From NCBI GenBank assembly GCA_900466575.1, contig UBMP01000022.1, positions 62,001 through 126,000 of the forward strand: a stretch of 64,000 bases of DNA, written 5' to 3'. The number at the start of each line of letters is the position of its first letter. The first letter of the stretch is position 1. Source of the DNA: Hyphomicrobiales bacterium (lineage in GTDB: Bacteria > Pseudomonadota > Alphaproteobacteria > Rhizobiales > Rhizobiaceae). The notes beneath the pieces are model-generated. The model did no database searches, was not told where the DNA came from, and saw only the letters and a program-made list of their open reading frames with translations. The position numbers and the translations under genes are program-made. Positions 51,393 through 60,700 of the stretch are shown one piece after another.

Positions 51393-52210
51393 CCGTTCAC
51401 TCCCAACCGCTCGGCGAGCCCGTCGCCGATGAGGGAAAAGCCGAAGGCGAGGACGACGATGGAAAGGCCCGGGAAGAGCGTGATCCACCAGGCCTGTGTC
51501 ACGAAGCTCTGGCCTTCCGCGACCATGACGCCCCATTCGGCAGTCGGCGGCTGAACGCCGAGGCCGAGATAGCTGATGGCAGCGCCCGAGAGCAGGACCA
51601 GCACCACGTCGGACATGGAGAAGACGATGGAGCCGGCCACCGCATTGGGCAGGAGATGCCGGAAGAGGATGCGCAGGCGGGAAAAGCCGAGGCTCTGGGC
51701 GGCCATGGCATAATCGCTGTTCTTGAGAACGAGGATCTGCGCGCGGATCAGGCGGGCATAGGACACCCAGCCGACCAGCGCCATGGCGATATAGAAGCTG
51801 CCCAGGCCCGGCCCGAGAATGGCGATGATGGAGAGCATCAGCACCAGGAACGGAAAGGCGAGGATCACGTCGATCAGCCGCATGAGGACGGCATCGACGA
51901 AGCCGCCGAGGAAACCGGAGACGGCCCCGATGACCGTGCCGATGGCGAAGGGGAATGCGACCCCGATCAGCGCCATCTGGAGATCGACACGCGCCGAGTG
52001 GATGACGCGCGAGAGGATGTCGCGGCCGAAATTGTCGGTGCCGAAGGGGTGGGCGAGGCTCGGGCCCTTCAGTCGCGCCGCCGCATCCTGAAAGATCGGA
52101 TCGTAGGGCGCGACAAGCGGAGCCAGCACCGCCAGCAGCGCGAACAGACCGAAGATGGCGAGCCCGGCATAAAGCGTTGCGTTGCGGGTCGTGACCATGC
52201 CGCCGCTCAT
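51389..52210 (-). CDS. Peptide ABC permease DppC-like
   Basis: 273 residues, six membrane segments. LVAPYDPIFQDAAARLKGPSLAHPFGTDNFGRDILSRV is the signature N-terminal loop of DppC/OppC, and MAAQSLGFSRLRILFRHLLPN the ATPase-contact loop. It is coupled by four-base overlaps to dppB and the ATPase gene. Confidence 0.92.
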   Translation of the reverse strand: MSGGMVTTRNATLYAGLAIFGLFALLAVLAPLVAPYDPIFQDAAARLKGPSLAHPFGTDNFGRDILSRVIHSARVDLQMALIGVAFPFAIGTVIGAVSGFLGGFVDAVLMRLIDVILAFPFLVLMLSIIAILGPGLGSFYIAMALVGWVSYARLIRAQILVLKNSDYAMAAQSLGFSRLRILFRHLLPNAVAGSIVFSMSDVVLVLLSGAAISYLGLGVQPPTAEWGVMVAEGQSFVTQAWWITLFPGLSIVVLAFGFSLIGDGLAERLGVNG

Positions 52211-53148
52211 AGCTTCACCCGCGGGTCTGCCGCGACGGTCGCGATGTCGGCCAGGAAATTGACGAAGACGGTGGCGCAGGCGAAGACCATCGCCACGCCC
52301 TGCACCACCATATAGTCGCGCGAGAAGATGGCGCGCACCAGCAATTGGCCCATGCCGGGCAGGGCGAAGACGCTTTCGACCACGACCGTGCCGCCGATCA
52401 GCCAGCCGATATTGACGGCCAGGAGGTTGATCGTCGGAACCACGGCATTAGGCACAACATGGCGCCAGAAGACGATGCGCTCGGGCATGCCGCGGGCGCG
52501 TGCCGCGGTCGCCACATCCGATTTCAGCCAGTCGATCATTGCCGCACGCAGCGAGCGCATGAGCACGGTGGACAGCGAAAGCGCGATGGTCAGCGACGGC
52601 AGGATGAGATGGACAAGTTTGTCTCCCAGTGTGTTGCCATAGCCCGAGACGGGCAGGAGCGGAATGCTGACCGAAAGGAGCAGGATCAGCATGAGCGCGA
52701 GCCAGAAGGACGGAAATCCGATGCCGAATGTGGAGACGACGCGCACGGCATGATCGACGAACCTGCCTTCGTTGCGCGCGGCAACGGCCGCAAGCGGCAC
52801 GGCGATCAGCACGGACAGCAGCACCGACGAGAAGACCAGTGCCAGCGTCGGCTCGATGCGGGTGGCGATCAGCTGCAGAACATCGATCTTGAAGGTGATC
52901 GAGCGGCCCATTTCGCCATGCAGGAGGTTTTTGACGAAGTAGATATATTGCTGCCACATCGGCAGATCGAGCCCGAATTGCGCGCGGATATTGGCGATTG
53001 CCTCCGGCGTTGCCTTGGTGCCGAGGAGAACGCGCGCCGGATCGCCGGGGATCAGCCGGACCAGAACGAAAGTGATGATGGAAACGCCGAGGATCACCGG
53101 CAGGAACTGCAAGGGTCTGGTCAGTATGAAGCGATAGCGGTGCAGCAT
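52207..53148 (-). CDS. Peptide ABC permease DppB-like
   Basis: 313 residues with six membrane segments. VILGVSIITFVLVRLIPGDPARVLLG is the classic DppB N-terminus and TAARARGMPERIVFWRHVVPNAVVP the contact loop. The ATG shares one base with the upstream iminopeptidase stop (TGATG), so the peptidase and transporter are translated together. Confidence 0.92.
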   Translation of the reverse strand: MLHRYRFILTRPLQFLPVILGVSIITFVLVRLIPGDPARVLLGTKATPEAIANIRAQFGLDLPMWQQYIYFVKNLLHGEMGRSITFKIDVLQLIATRIEPTLALVFSSVLLSVLIAVPLAAVAARNEGRFVDHAVRVVSTFGIGFPSFWLALMLILLLSVSIPLLPVSGYGNTLGDKLVHLILPSLTIALSLSTVLMRSLRAAMIDWLKSDVATAARARGMPERIVFWRHVVPNAVVPTINLLAVNIGWLIGGTVVVESVFALPGMGQLLVRAIFSRDYMVVQGVAMVFACATVFVNFLADIATVAADPRVKL

Positions 53149-54038
53149 CAGCCCGACACGCCTTCAAGGAAGGAAAGCAGCGGGGGGTAATAGCCCTGCG
53201 GGTTTTCATAGAAGGGCATGTGGCTGGCATTGCGCACGACATTGATCCGCGCGCCCTCCGGCAGTGCGTTCTTCATGCGCAGCGCGCAGGCGGGCGTCAG
53301 TTCGTCGTGCTCGCCGACGACGATCAGCACGGGCGCGGTGATCTTCGGCAGGTCCGGAATACGGTTCCAGTCCTTCAGGTTGCCGATATAGAGAAACTCG
53401 TTCGGGCCCTGCATGGTCATGTAGGGGCCCATGTTCCAGTCTTCGAGCGAGCGGTTGACCGGGGCCGGCCATTCCGGCAGGCGGCAGACATGGCGGTAGT
53501 TCAGAAGCGTAACGGCCGCCAGATATTCCGGATGATTATAGGTCCCGGCAGCCTCGTGCGCCTGCATCATCGCCACCGTTTCGGAGCCGAGCGCGGCGCG
53601 CAACCGCTCCAGTTCGCTCGCCAGATGCGGCATGTCGGCGACCGTGTCCGCCAAGATGAGGCTCTTGATAGCCTCCGGATAGGTCAGCGCATAATCGATG
53701 GCGAGCCAGCCGCCCCAGGAATGACCGAGCAGGTGAACCCGCCCAAGCCCCAGCGCCTGGCGCAGTGCTTCCGTCTCTTCGACATAGCGCTCGATGGTCC
53801 AGAGGCTTGTGTCTTCGGGACGGTCGGATGCGCCCGTGCCCAGCTGGTCGAAGGCGACAACCCGGAAACCTTTGTCTGCCAGACAGGAATGCGCCTCGCG
53901 CAGATAATCGCAGGGCAGACCCGGTCCGCCGTTCAGGCAAAGCAGGGTCTCCGGGCCGTTGCCGAATACATAGGCCACGACGCGGAAGCCCTGGATTGTC
54001 AGCTCGTGCCTCTCGTCCGGTTCGATTTCGCGCCACAT
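53148..54038 (-). CDS. Proline iminopeptidase-like alpha/beta hydrolase, first gene of peptide operon
   Basis: 296 residues from ATG 54038, with GAAGG upstream. LCLNGGPGLPCDYL is the oxyanion segment (NGGPG for HGGPG), GHSWGGW contains the nucleophile Ser107, GEHDELTPA the Asp and NASHMPFYE the His of peptidase family S33. It removes N-terminal proline or cleaves similar amides. There is no signal peptide, so it acts in the cytoplasm on imported peptides. It heads the dppBC-ATPase-binding protein operon and lies across a lux-box-like palindrome from the LuxR solo. This peptidase-LuxR-peptide importer set is the known pip arrangement of plant-associated bacteria. Confidence 0.88.
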   Translation of the reverse strand: MWREIEPDERHELTIQGFRVVAYVFGNGPETLLCLNGGPGLPCDYLREAHSCLADKGFRVVAFDQLGTGASDRPEDTSLWTIERYVEETEALRQALGLGRVHLLGHSWGGWLAIDYALTYPEAIKSLILADTVADMPHLASELERLRAALGSETVAMMQAHEAAGTYNHPEYLAAVTLLNYRHVCRLPEWPAPVNRSLEDWNMGPYMTMQGPNEFLYIGNLKDWNRIPDLPKITAPVLIVVGEHDELTPACALRMKNALPEGARINVVRNASHMPFYENPQGYYPPLLSFLEGVSG

Positions 54039-54106
54039 GATTTCGCCTTCGCATTGCACAACATTTATGCAGGATTATTTCTAGAGCAATTGAGGCTCCA
54101 CACTAG

Positions 54107-54122
54107 CTATCAGAAGTGATAG
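54107..54122. promoter_or_regulatory. lux-box-like palindrome in the divergent pip/luxR region
   Basis: CTATCA-GAAG-TGATAG, a perfect 6+6 palindrome, 69 bases before the minus-strand iminopeptidase start and 53 before the luxR start. The same half-sites occur at 54955-54970. It is the probable binding site of the LuxR protein, for control of both directions. Confidence 0.75.
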
Positions 54123-54174
54123 GGTGAACCCGTCCGAGGGCAGGTTTTGAAAATTCGGCGCGGCAGAGGTTGGC

Positions 54175-54942
54175 ATGGACGTCACAGGGATCGAAGAGCG
54201 GTTTGCAGCGGCAACAAGCCTGAACCTTCAAATCGACGAGCTTTTCCTCGCCATGCAGGACTACGGCTTCGACACGCTGATTTACGATTACACCCCGGGC
54301 CGCTACGATCTCAGCGGCGAGCTGATGATCCCGACGGTGCTGGAGCTACGCAACGTCGATGAAACGATGCGCGACTACTGGTGCGGCCGCGGCTATTTTC
54401 GCCACGATCCCGTGCAGCACGTGGCGCTGGGGACCACCGCGCCCTTCTTCTGGAACTATGATCCCAAGGCACAGACACTCATTCATGCCTTCATGAGCGA
54501 GGAATCCGCGCCCGTGGCCGAATTTCTCTGGGAGCGCGGGCTGACGGCGGGCGTGACCGTGCCGATCCATCTTCCGGGTGGCGACTATGCCACCGTCACC
54601 GGCATTCGCGCGGGCGATCCGGTTCGGCTGGAGCGGGACGTGCGGCTGTGCATGGGCGATTTCAGCCTGATTGCGCATCTCTTCCAGCGGACGGCAGCAC
54701 GGCGTATTGCCGGCGAGCAGGCGTTGAGCGGCCTGCCGCGCCTGACCATGCGCGAGCGCGAATGCCTGCGCTATTCCGCGGAAGGCTATTCGGCCAAGGA
54801 AATTTCCCGCCTGATCGACCGCTCCGTGCCGACCGTCGTCATGCATCTCAACGCCGCGACCCGCAAGCTCGGCGCGCGAAACCGCACGCAGGCGGTGGCG
54901 CGTGCGGCGCATCTGCGCATGTTCGACCAGCCACGTGGCTAG
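54175..54942 (+). CDS. LuxR-family solo regulator, plant-signal-responsive (PipR/OryR/NesR) type
   Basis: 255 residues. The N-terminal autoinducer-binding domain spans about 10-165 and the GerE-type helix-turn-helix about 190-245 (LTMRERECLRYSAEGYSAKEISRLIDRSVPTVVMHLNAATRKLG). Aligned by DP at residues 78-79 (TraR Asp70-Pro71) and Trp93 (TraR Trp85), the positions of TraR Trp57 and Tyr61 are Met65 and Trp69. That Met/Trp pair is the mark of LuxR solos that respond to plant compounds rather than acyl-homoserine lactones. No luxI gene is present. Flanking iminopeptidases and a peptide importer support the assignment. Confidence 0.9.
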   Translation: MDVTGIEERFAAATSLNLQIDELFLAMQDYGFDTLIYDYTPGRYDLSGELMIPTVLELRNVDETMRDYWCGRGYFRHDPVQHVALGTTAPFFWNYDPKAQTLIHAFMSEESAPVAEFLWERGLTAGVTVPIHLPGGDYATVTGIRAGDPVRLERDVRLCMGDFSLIAHLFQRTAARRIAGEQALSGLPRLTMRERECLRYSAEGYSAKEISRLIDRSVPTVVMHLNAATRKLGARNRTQAVARAAHLRMFDQPRG

Positions 54943-54954
54943 GCCCGTCTTACC

Positions 54955-54970
54955 CTATCAGTTGTGATAG
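54955..54970. promoter_or_regulatory. lux-box-like palindrome upstream of the second iminopeptidase
   Basis: CTATCA-GTTG-TGATAG, identical half-sites and spacer length to 54107-54122. It begins 12 bases after the luxR stop and ends 66 bases before the second iminopeptidase, in the usual activator position. Confidence 0.75.
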
Positions 54971-55036
54971 CTGCCGCCCCGGCGATCATCGACCTATTGT
55001 GACCTCCGAACGATCTGCAATCCGAGGAGCGCCACA

Positions 55037-55948
55037 TTGACGTCCGTTGAAACCCGTGAAGGCTACCTGCCATTCCGCGACTATCAGACCTGGTACCGCG
55101 TCACTGGCGACCTGAAGAGTGGCAAGCTGCCGCTGGTCGTGGCGCATGGCGGTCCCGGCTGTACCCATGATTATGTCGACAGCTTCAAGGGCATTGCCGC
55201 GCTCGACGGGCGTGCTGTGATCCATTACGACCAGCTCGGCAACGGCAAATCCACGCATTTGCCGGACAAGGGCCCCGAGTTCTGGACGGTGTCGCTGTTT
55301 CTCGAAGAGTTGGATGCGCTTCTGAGCCATCTCGGAATTGCGGATCGCTATGCGTTTCTGGGTCAATCCTGGGGCGGGATGCTGGGTGCAGAACATGCCG
55401 TGCGCCAGCCGGCGGGGCTGAAGGCACTGGTGATCGCCAATTCGCCCGCCAACATGCACACCTGGGTCGCGGAAGCGAACCGCCTGCGCCGCGATCTTCC
55501 GGCCGACGTGCAGGCAACGCTGCTCGCCCATGAAGAAGCCGGTACGCTGACGCATCCCGACTATATTGCCGCGTCCCGTGTCTTCTACGACCGCCATGTC
55601 TGCCGCGTCACACCGTGGCCCGAGGACGTTGCGCGCACCTTCGCCGCCATGGACGAGGACAATACCGTCTACCGCAACATGAACGGCCCGACCGAATTCC
55701 ACGTCATCGGCACGATGAAGGACTGGACCATTGAGGATCGCCTCGACCGGATCAAGGCACCGACGCTCTTGATTTCGGGCGCTCATGATGAAGCGACGCC
55801 CGAGGTCGTGCGTCCCTATCGTGAGCGCGTTCCGGATATTCGCTGGGTGCTCTTCGAACGCTCCAGCCACATGCCGCATGTCGAGGAAAAGGAGCTTTGC
55901 CTCAAGACGGTCTCCGTTTTCCTGTCGGGCTACGACGTGGGCAGCTGA
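55037..55948 (+). CDS. Proline iminopeptidase (PipA-like)
   Basis: 303 residues, S33 family. [15 protein letters not shown] is the canonical HGGPG oxyanion motif, [13 protein letters not shown] contains the nucleophile Ser, GAHDEATPE the Asp and RSSHMPHVE the His. The start is TTG with GGAG about eight bases upstream; no ATG is placed to include the conserved N-terminus. It is transcribed alone under the lux-box-like site at 54955. It differs strongly from the iminopeptidase at 53148, so the two were not produced by a recent duplication. It is the better match to classical plant-induced pip genes beside LuxR solos. Confidence 0.9.
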   Translation: MTSVETREGYLPFRDYQTWYRVTGDLKSGKLPLVVAHGGPGCTHDYVDSFKGIAALDGRAVIHYDQLGNGKSTHLPDKGPEFWTVSLFLEELDALLSHLGIADRYAFLGQSWGGMLGAEHAVRQPAGLKALVIANSPANMHTWVAEANRLRRDLPADVQATLLAHEEAGTLTHPDYIAASRVFYDRHVCRVTPWPEDVARTFAAMDEDNTVYRNMNGPTEFHVIGTMKDWTIEDRLDRIKAPTLLISGAHDEATPEVVRPYRERVPDIRWVLFERSSHMPHVEEKELCLKTVSVFLSGYDVGS

Positions 55949-55970
55949 GCGGCTCAGGGTGTTCGTTAAA

Positions 55971-55998
55971 GCGATTCCAGGAAAAGCGGAATCCGTAA
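55971..55998. repeat. Partial copy of the rhizobial intergenic palindrome
   Basis: GCGATTCCAGGAAAAGCGGA-ATCC resembles one arm of the element at 13751-13790, with GATTCC...GGAATC complementary ends. The rest of 55949-56207 shows no gene that I can support. Confidence 0.45.
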
Positions 55999-56207
55999 GT
56001 CTCTAGGGCATCAGGCCTCCCGCAGCCACAGCGGAAGGCACGCTTTGCCTCCAGGCAGCGTCATCGAACTATCCATCTCGGTCTGAGATGCCGGTTCCAA
56101 TCCCTTCAAGAGCCGTCAGGCCCTGAACCGTTTCTTCGCTTGATCACAGGCGCAGAATATCCTTTGGGCATGCATCCCGGCTTCGTTCAACAAGGCTCCA
56201 TGAATCG

Positions 56208-57317
56208 CTATGGCGATTTCTCGACTCCGAAGTGACTCATCCGCACATTGTGTTCTTTGAGGAGGGGGCCGAGCTGCTCGATGCGATTTATGCGGAATGC
56301 CTCGGTGCCGCCACGCTCCGGATACCATGTCAGGGACGCTCCGTCTTGTCGGACCTGACGTGGCGTGACACCGAAATGAGACCGGAATGCGCGTCCCGCC
56401 GAAGTGTGATCCTGCAGACCATTGCTCTGCATAACGGCACTGATCTTTTCATTCCTGAACTGAGGATCAACAAGGTCGCGCATCACCCTTTCGAGCCGGC
56501 GCTCCAGGATGTAGCGCATGATCCCACCCCGTTGCTCAAACATGCGGTAGAGCGTGGGTCGCGTGATGAAGAACTTGGCGACGATATCGGAAGGCTGAAG
56601 TTTGGAATTGCCAAGGTGCTCATCGATCCATCGACAGATGGCGATGAACTGGTTCTTCCGCATATGCCTACGCGCCATGGTGCGCTGGTCGGCGTGGGCG
56701 CCGATTATAGCAGCGATCATCGCGACGATGGACTGAGTTTCTTCAACGGCCTGGGCCGAGCCCATGTCGGATAGGCGTTCCCAAAGCCCTTTCATGTGCA
56801 TGATGAGCGCGACGTTCGCTTCGCTGTCGGTGCGCAACACAAGACCATGAATGCTGTTAATATCGGCGACCATGGGAGCGAGCAGGTCGCGCGGAATTAT
56901 CATCGCGACATTGTCGATCTGATCGGTCTCGATCGTTAAGGTGCGTCGCAAATCAAACATGGCGACCGTCAAAGGGGGGACGGGTACACGATGCCCATCG
57001 ATTGTGACATCAAAGCCCGTGCTTTGATAGAACTGGATGATGAAATGATCGGTGCCTGTTAGGGCAATGAGCGCGGAGCTGCGCCGCATAACGCTTGCAG
57101 AGGCCTTGCACACAGACATCTGCATCGGTCCGAGATCGTATGCGGACAGATCCATCATGTAGCCGTCCGGCGCTTGCGCCCTCGGAGTATCCAGATCGAA
57201 CATCGGCGAAACGATCTTTTTTGCGGCTTCCAATGGGAAAGGCATCTCCGGGCCGACAGCGACCTCGACGAAGGGTAGGCGGGTTGGGGCGGCATTCTCG
57301 TTCATGGGCCTGCGCAT
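56208..57317 (-). CDS. AraC-family regulator (FeaR-type N-terminal domain)
   Basis: 369 residues. A variable N-terminal ligand domain (about 40-200, YDLGPMQMSVCKASASVMRR, FIIQFYQSTGFDVTIDG) is of the AraC_binding_2 type, and the C-terminal domain contains LQPSDIVAKFFITRPTLYRMFEQRGG and a second helix-turn-helix ending HFGVTPRQVRQDG. A start at 57305 is an alternative. It stands alone between the pip region and the adhesin gene, diverging from the latter, so the adhesin is a possible target. Confidence 0.85.
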   Translation of the reverse strand: MRRPMNENAAPTRLPFVEVAVGPEMPFPLEAAKKIVSPMFDLDTPRAQAPDGYMMDLSAYDLGPMQMSVCKASASVMRRSSALIALTGTDHFIIQFYQSTGFDVTIDGHRVPVPPLTVAMFDLRRTLTIETDQIDNVAMIIPRDLLAPMVADINSIHGLVLRTDSEANVALIMHMKGLWERLSDMGSAQAVEETQSIVAMIAAIIGAHADQRTMARRHMRKNQFIAICRWIDEHLGNSKLQPSDIVAKFFITRPTLYRMFEQRGGIMRYILERRLERVMRDLVDPQFRNEKISAVMQSNGLQDHTSAGRAFRSHFGVTPRQVRQDGASLTWYPERGGTEAFRINRIEQLGPLLKEHNVRMSHFGVEKSP

Positions 57318-57711
57318 GCTCCTGCGGTTACACCGCTCCGGCGGACTCTGTGTTGGCGAGGCCCGGCGATAAGCAATGCGGCCCCTGTGACAACGCGCTA
57401 CACCCTGGACTGCTAGGAGCAGGCGTTCCCGTCACAACCTCCCTTTACGTCAGGGAATAACCGAGGGACGAGGATTCGTTCGACTGTCCGTCTCAAAAGC
57501 GCGGATGCGGCGGGGGTGGATATTGCGCCCGGAATGCCCGTTCATTAAGCAACTTCATATAGAAAATTAACAATTTGTAAATCCAGCCTGCACTTTTAGC
57601 CGTTCGGCGCAATTCTTAGATCTGCTGATATTGAGGGGCCTCGATCGAGGCTCGGCAAGGGATCGAAAGCGCTTCGCACGAAAGCCCGCGCAGGTTGTGG
57701 GAGAGCGTTTC
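57318..57711. other. Upstream region of the adhesin gene
   Basis: No gene recognised. An AT-rich stretch at about 57542-57580 is a likely promoter zone for the adhesin, and a perfect 14-bp palindrome GCCTCGATCGAGGC lies at 57638-57651 between it and the start codon. GGGAGAG at 57699-57705 is the ribosome-binding site that supports GTG 57712. Confidence 0.45.
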
Positions 57712-60700
57712 GTGTCTGGCAAGTTCGGTTCCCCAACGCTTTCCCTTCATCGTAAGATCGTTAAAGCAGGCGTGTCCCGCCTGACGCTTTCGGTCGCACT
57801 CCTTCTTCAGGGCATGCCAGCCTTTGCGGGCGAACTGCCGACGGGTGGCTCTGTCGTTGCTGGCCAGGTCTCCATCTCCGCTGCCGGGCAAGGGATGACG
57901 GTGAGCCAGGGTTCGGACCGGGCGATCGTCGACTGGCAGGGCTTCTCGATTGGGAAAGACAACAGCGTCAACTTCGTCCAGCCCTCGTCTTCCTCCGCCA
58001 TCCTCAACCGCGTGACGGGCAGTGTGCCCTCGACCATTGCCGGCTCTCTGACCGCCAACGGCCAGGTCTTCATCGTCAACCAGAACGGCATTGCGATCAC
58101 CTCGACCGGAACGGTCAAGGTCGGCGGCGGGTTTGTCGCCTCCACACTCGATATCGACAACAAGGATTTCCTGAGCGGCAATCTGACCTTCAAGGGCAAC
58201 GGCGCCTCTGCGCGGCTTTCCAACGAGGGTGTGATCTCCGTCGGACGGGGCGGCTATGCGGCACTCATCGGCGGGACGGTGAAGAACAGCGGGCTGATTG
58301 CGGTTCCGCTCGGCAAAGTGGGTCTGGGCTCGGGCGAGCAGGCGACGCTCGATCTGTCGGGCGATGGGTTCCTGCAGGTGGCCATCCCGACGAAGGACGG
58401 GGCCGAGGGCGACGGGGCCCTGGTGGAAAACAGCGGCACGATCCGCGCCAAGGGCGGCACGGTCGTGATGAAGGCGGCCACGGCCCGCGAGGCGGCTCGC
58501 CATGCGGTTAACATGTCCGGCACCATTGAGGCGAAGAGCATCGGCGGGCGCAATGGCGCCATCGTCATCGGCGGCGGTGCGGGGGGCAAGGTTACCGTGT
58601 CCGGCAAGATCAGGGCGACCTCTCGCCATGGCAATGGCGGCAAGGTGACGATCACCGGCCGGGATATCGCGCTCAAGGGCGCAAAGATCGACGTTTCGGG
58701 CAAGACCGGCGGCGGCACGGTGAAGATCGGTGGCGACAGGCAGGGGCTGGGCACGCTGCCGCATGCGGCAACGCTCTCCATGGATGCGGCGACCACCATC
58801 ACCGCCAACTCCACGGGCGAGGGCGATGGGGGTTCGATCGTGCTGTGGTCCGACGGGCTCACGGTGGCAAAGGGCACGCTTTCGGCCGAGGGCGGCACCG
58901 AGGGCGGCAATGGCGGAAGTATCGAGACGTCGGGCCACACGGTCGATTTCACCGGCATCTCTGTCACCACGGCGGCGGCAAAGGGCATCGCGGGCAACTG
59001 GTTGCTCGACCCGACCGATCTCATCATCGACCAGGCCTTGGCAACGACGATCGGCGCGTCCTTAAGCGGGGGCACGAACGTTACACTTCAGACCTCCGCA
59101 AGCGGTGCACCGACAGGGGCCGGGACGCTGACAGCGTCCGAGCAGAACACTGCCGGCAATGGCGACATCATTGTCAACGCGGGATTGTCCTGGTCAAGCG
59201 GCGCGACGCTCACGTTGGATTCCTACCATTCGATCCTCATCAACGCGACGATCACGGCGGCGGGCAGCGCGAATGTGGCACTGACGACCAATGAGGGCGG
59301 CTCGGGCGGCGATCTCTCGTTCGGGCTGAGAGGGTCGGGCTTTACAGGCAGGCTGGACTTTACCGGAACGCAAGGGCAGCAGGCACTCACGATCAATGGG
59401 ACTGCCTATACGCTGATTTACTCGATGGCGCAGCTGGCCGGCATCGACGGGACTGGGAATTACGCCCTGGCAACAACTCAGGATGCGGCAAGCACGACCT
59501 ATTCCGGTGCTGTCGTCGGCAGCAACCTCGCCTTCGGCAACACGTTCGAAGGGCTCGGTCATACGGTCAGCAACCTGAAAATTTCGTCGAACCAGAATAA
59601 TGTGGGCCTCTTCAGCCGCTCTGATGGTATCATCCGCGATATCGGTGTCGACAAAGGCTCAGTGCAAGGTGGAGGCTATGTCGGCGGGCTTTTGGGCGAT
59701 CAGACTGGCGGCGCCATCCTTAACGCCTACTCGACAGCTGCGGTGAGCGGCCAGGCCTTCGTAGGGGGGCTGGTGGGCAATCAGGGCTCCGGCGCTATCA
59801 CGAATGCCTATGCGACGGGCGCGGTCAACGGCTCTGGGTCCAACGTCGGGGGGCTGGTGGGTTGGAGCTCCGGCACAATCACGAACTCCTTTGCCACGGG
59901 CGCGGTCACGGGGGCGCCCTCGCAAGGTTTCGATTCTGTCGGCGGTCTGGTGGGTTGGAGCACCGGCGATATAACGAACGCTTATGCCACCGGCGCGGTC
60001 AGCGGTGACAGCGATGTCGGCGGGCTCGTGGGCCAAATCTCAGGCGGCACGATTACCAACGCCTATGCCACAGGCTTGGTTCGCGGAAACACAAAGGTCG
60101 GAGGACTTGTCGGGTATACCCGAGGAGTAACAGTCACCAATGCCTATTGGGATACCGGCACCACGGGCCAATCGACAGACGCCGGGGGAGCTACGGGGGT
60201 CACCACGGCGCAACTGGCCGATGCGACGCGGCTTGCGGCGCTCAACACCGGCAGCGTCGCATTTGGCAACGCAGGCAACAAGACGACGCCGTATCTCCTG
60301 AACAATCCCGGCGCGGTGATCCTCGCGACGGATTCCTCGGCAACTCCGACCTACTACACGCCAATTCTCACGCAGGCTGGGCTCGAGGCTGCCAACAACA
60401 ATCTGTCGAGCAACTATGTTCTCGCTAACAATCTCGACTTGAGCGGCACGACTTACACCGACGCTCTGATCGGCAAGGACACCAGCAATCCGTTCACCGG
60501 CATTTTCGACGGCCTCGGCAACACCATTTCCGGACTGACGATCAACAAAAGCGGCGACTATGCAGGCCTGTTCGGCTATTCGACCGGGACGCTCCGCAAC
60601 CTCGGCCTGATCGGCGGGAGGGTCAGCGGCTCCTACTATGTCGGCAGCCTCGTTGGGTATGAGGACAGCGGCACGATCAGCAACGTCTTTGCAACGACAT

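Noticed and set aside
57616-58938. Minus-strand frames through the adhesin 5' region
   Set aside because: The plus-strand frame is open for more than 6 kb and encodes a signal sequence and TPS domain; the reverse frames are low-complexity.
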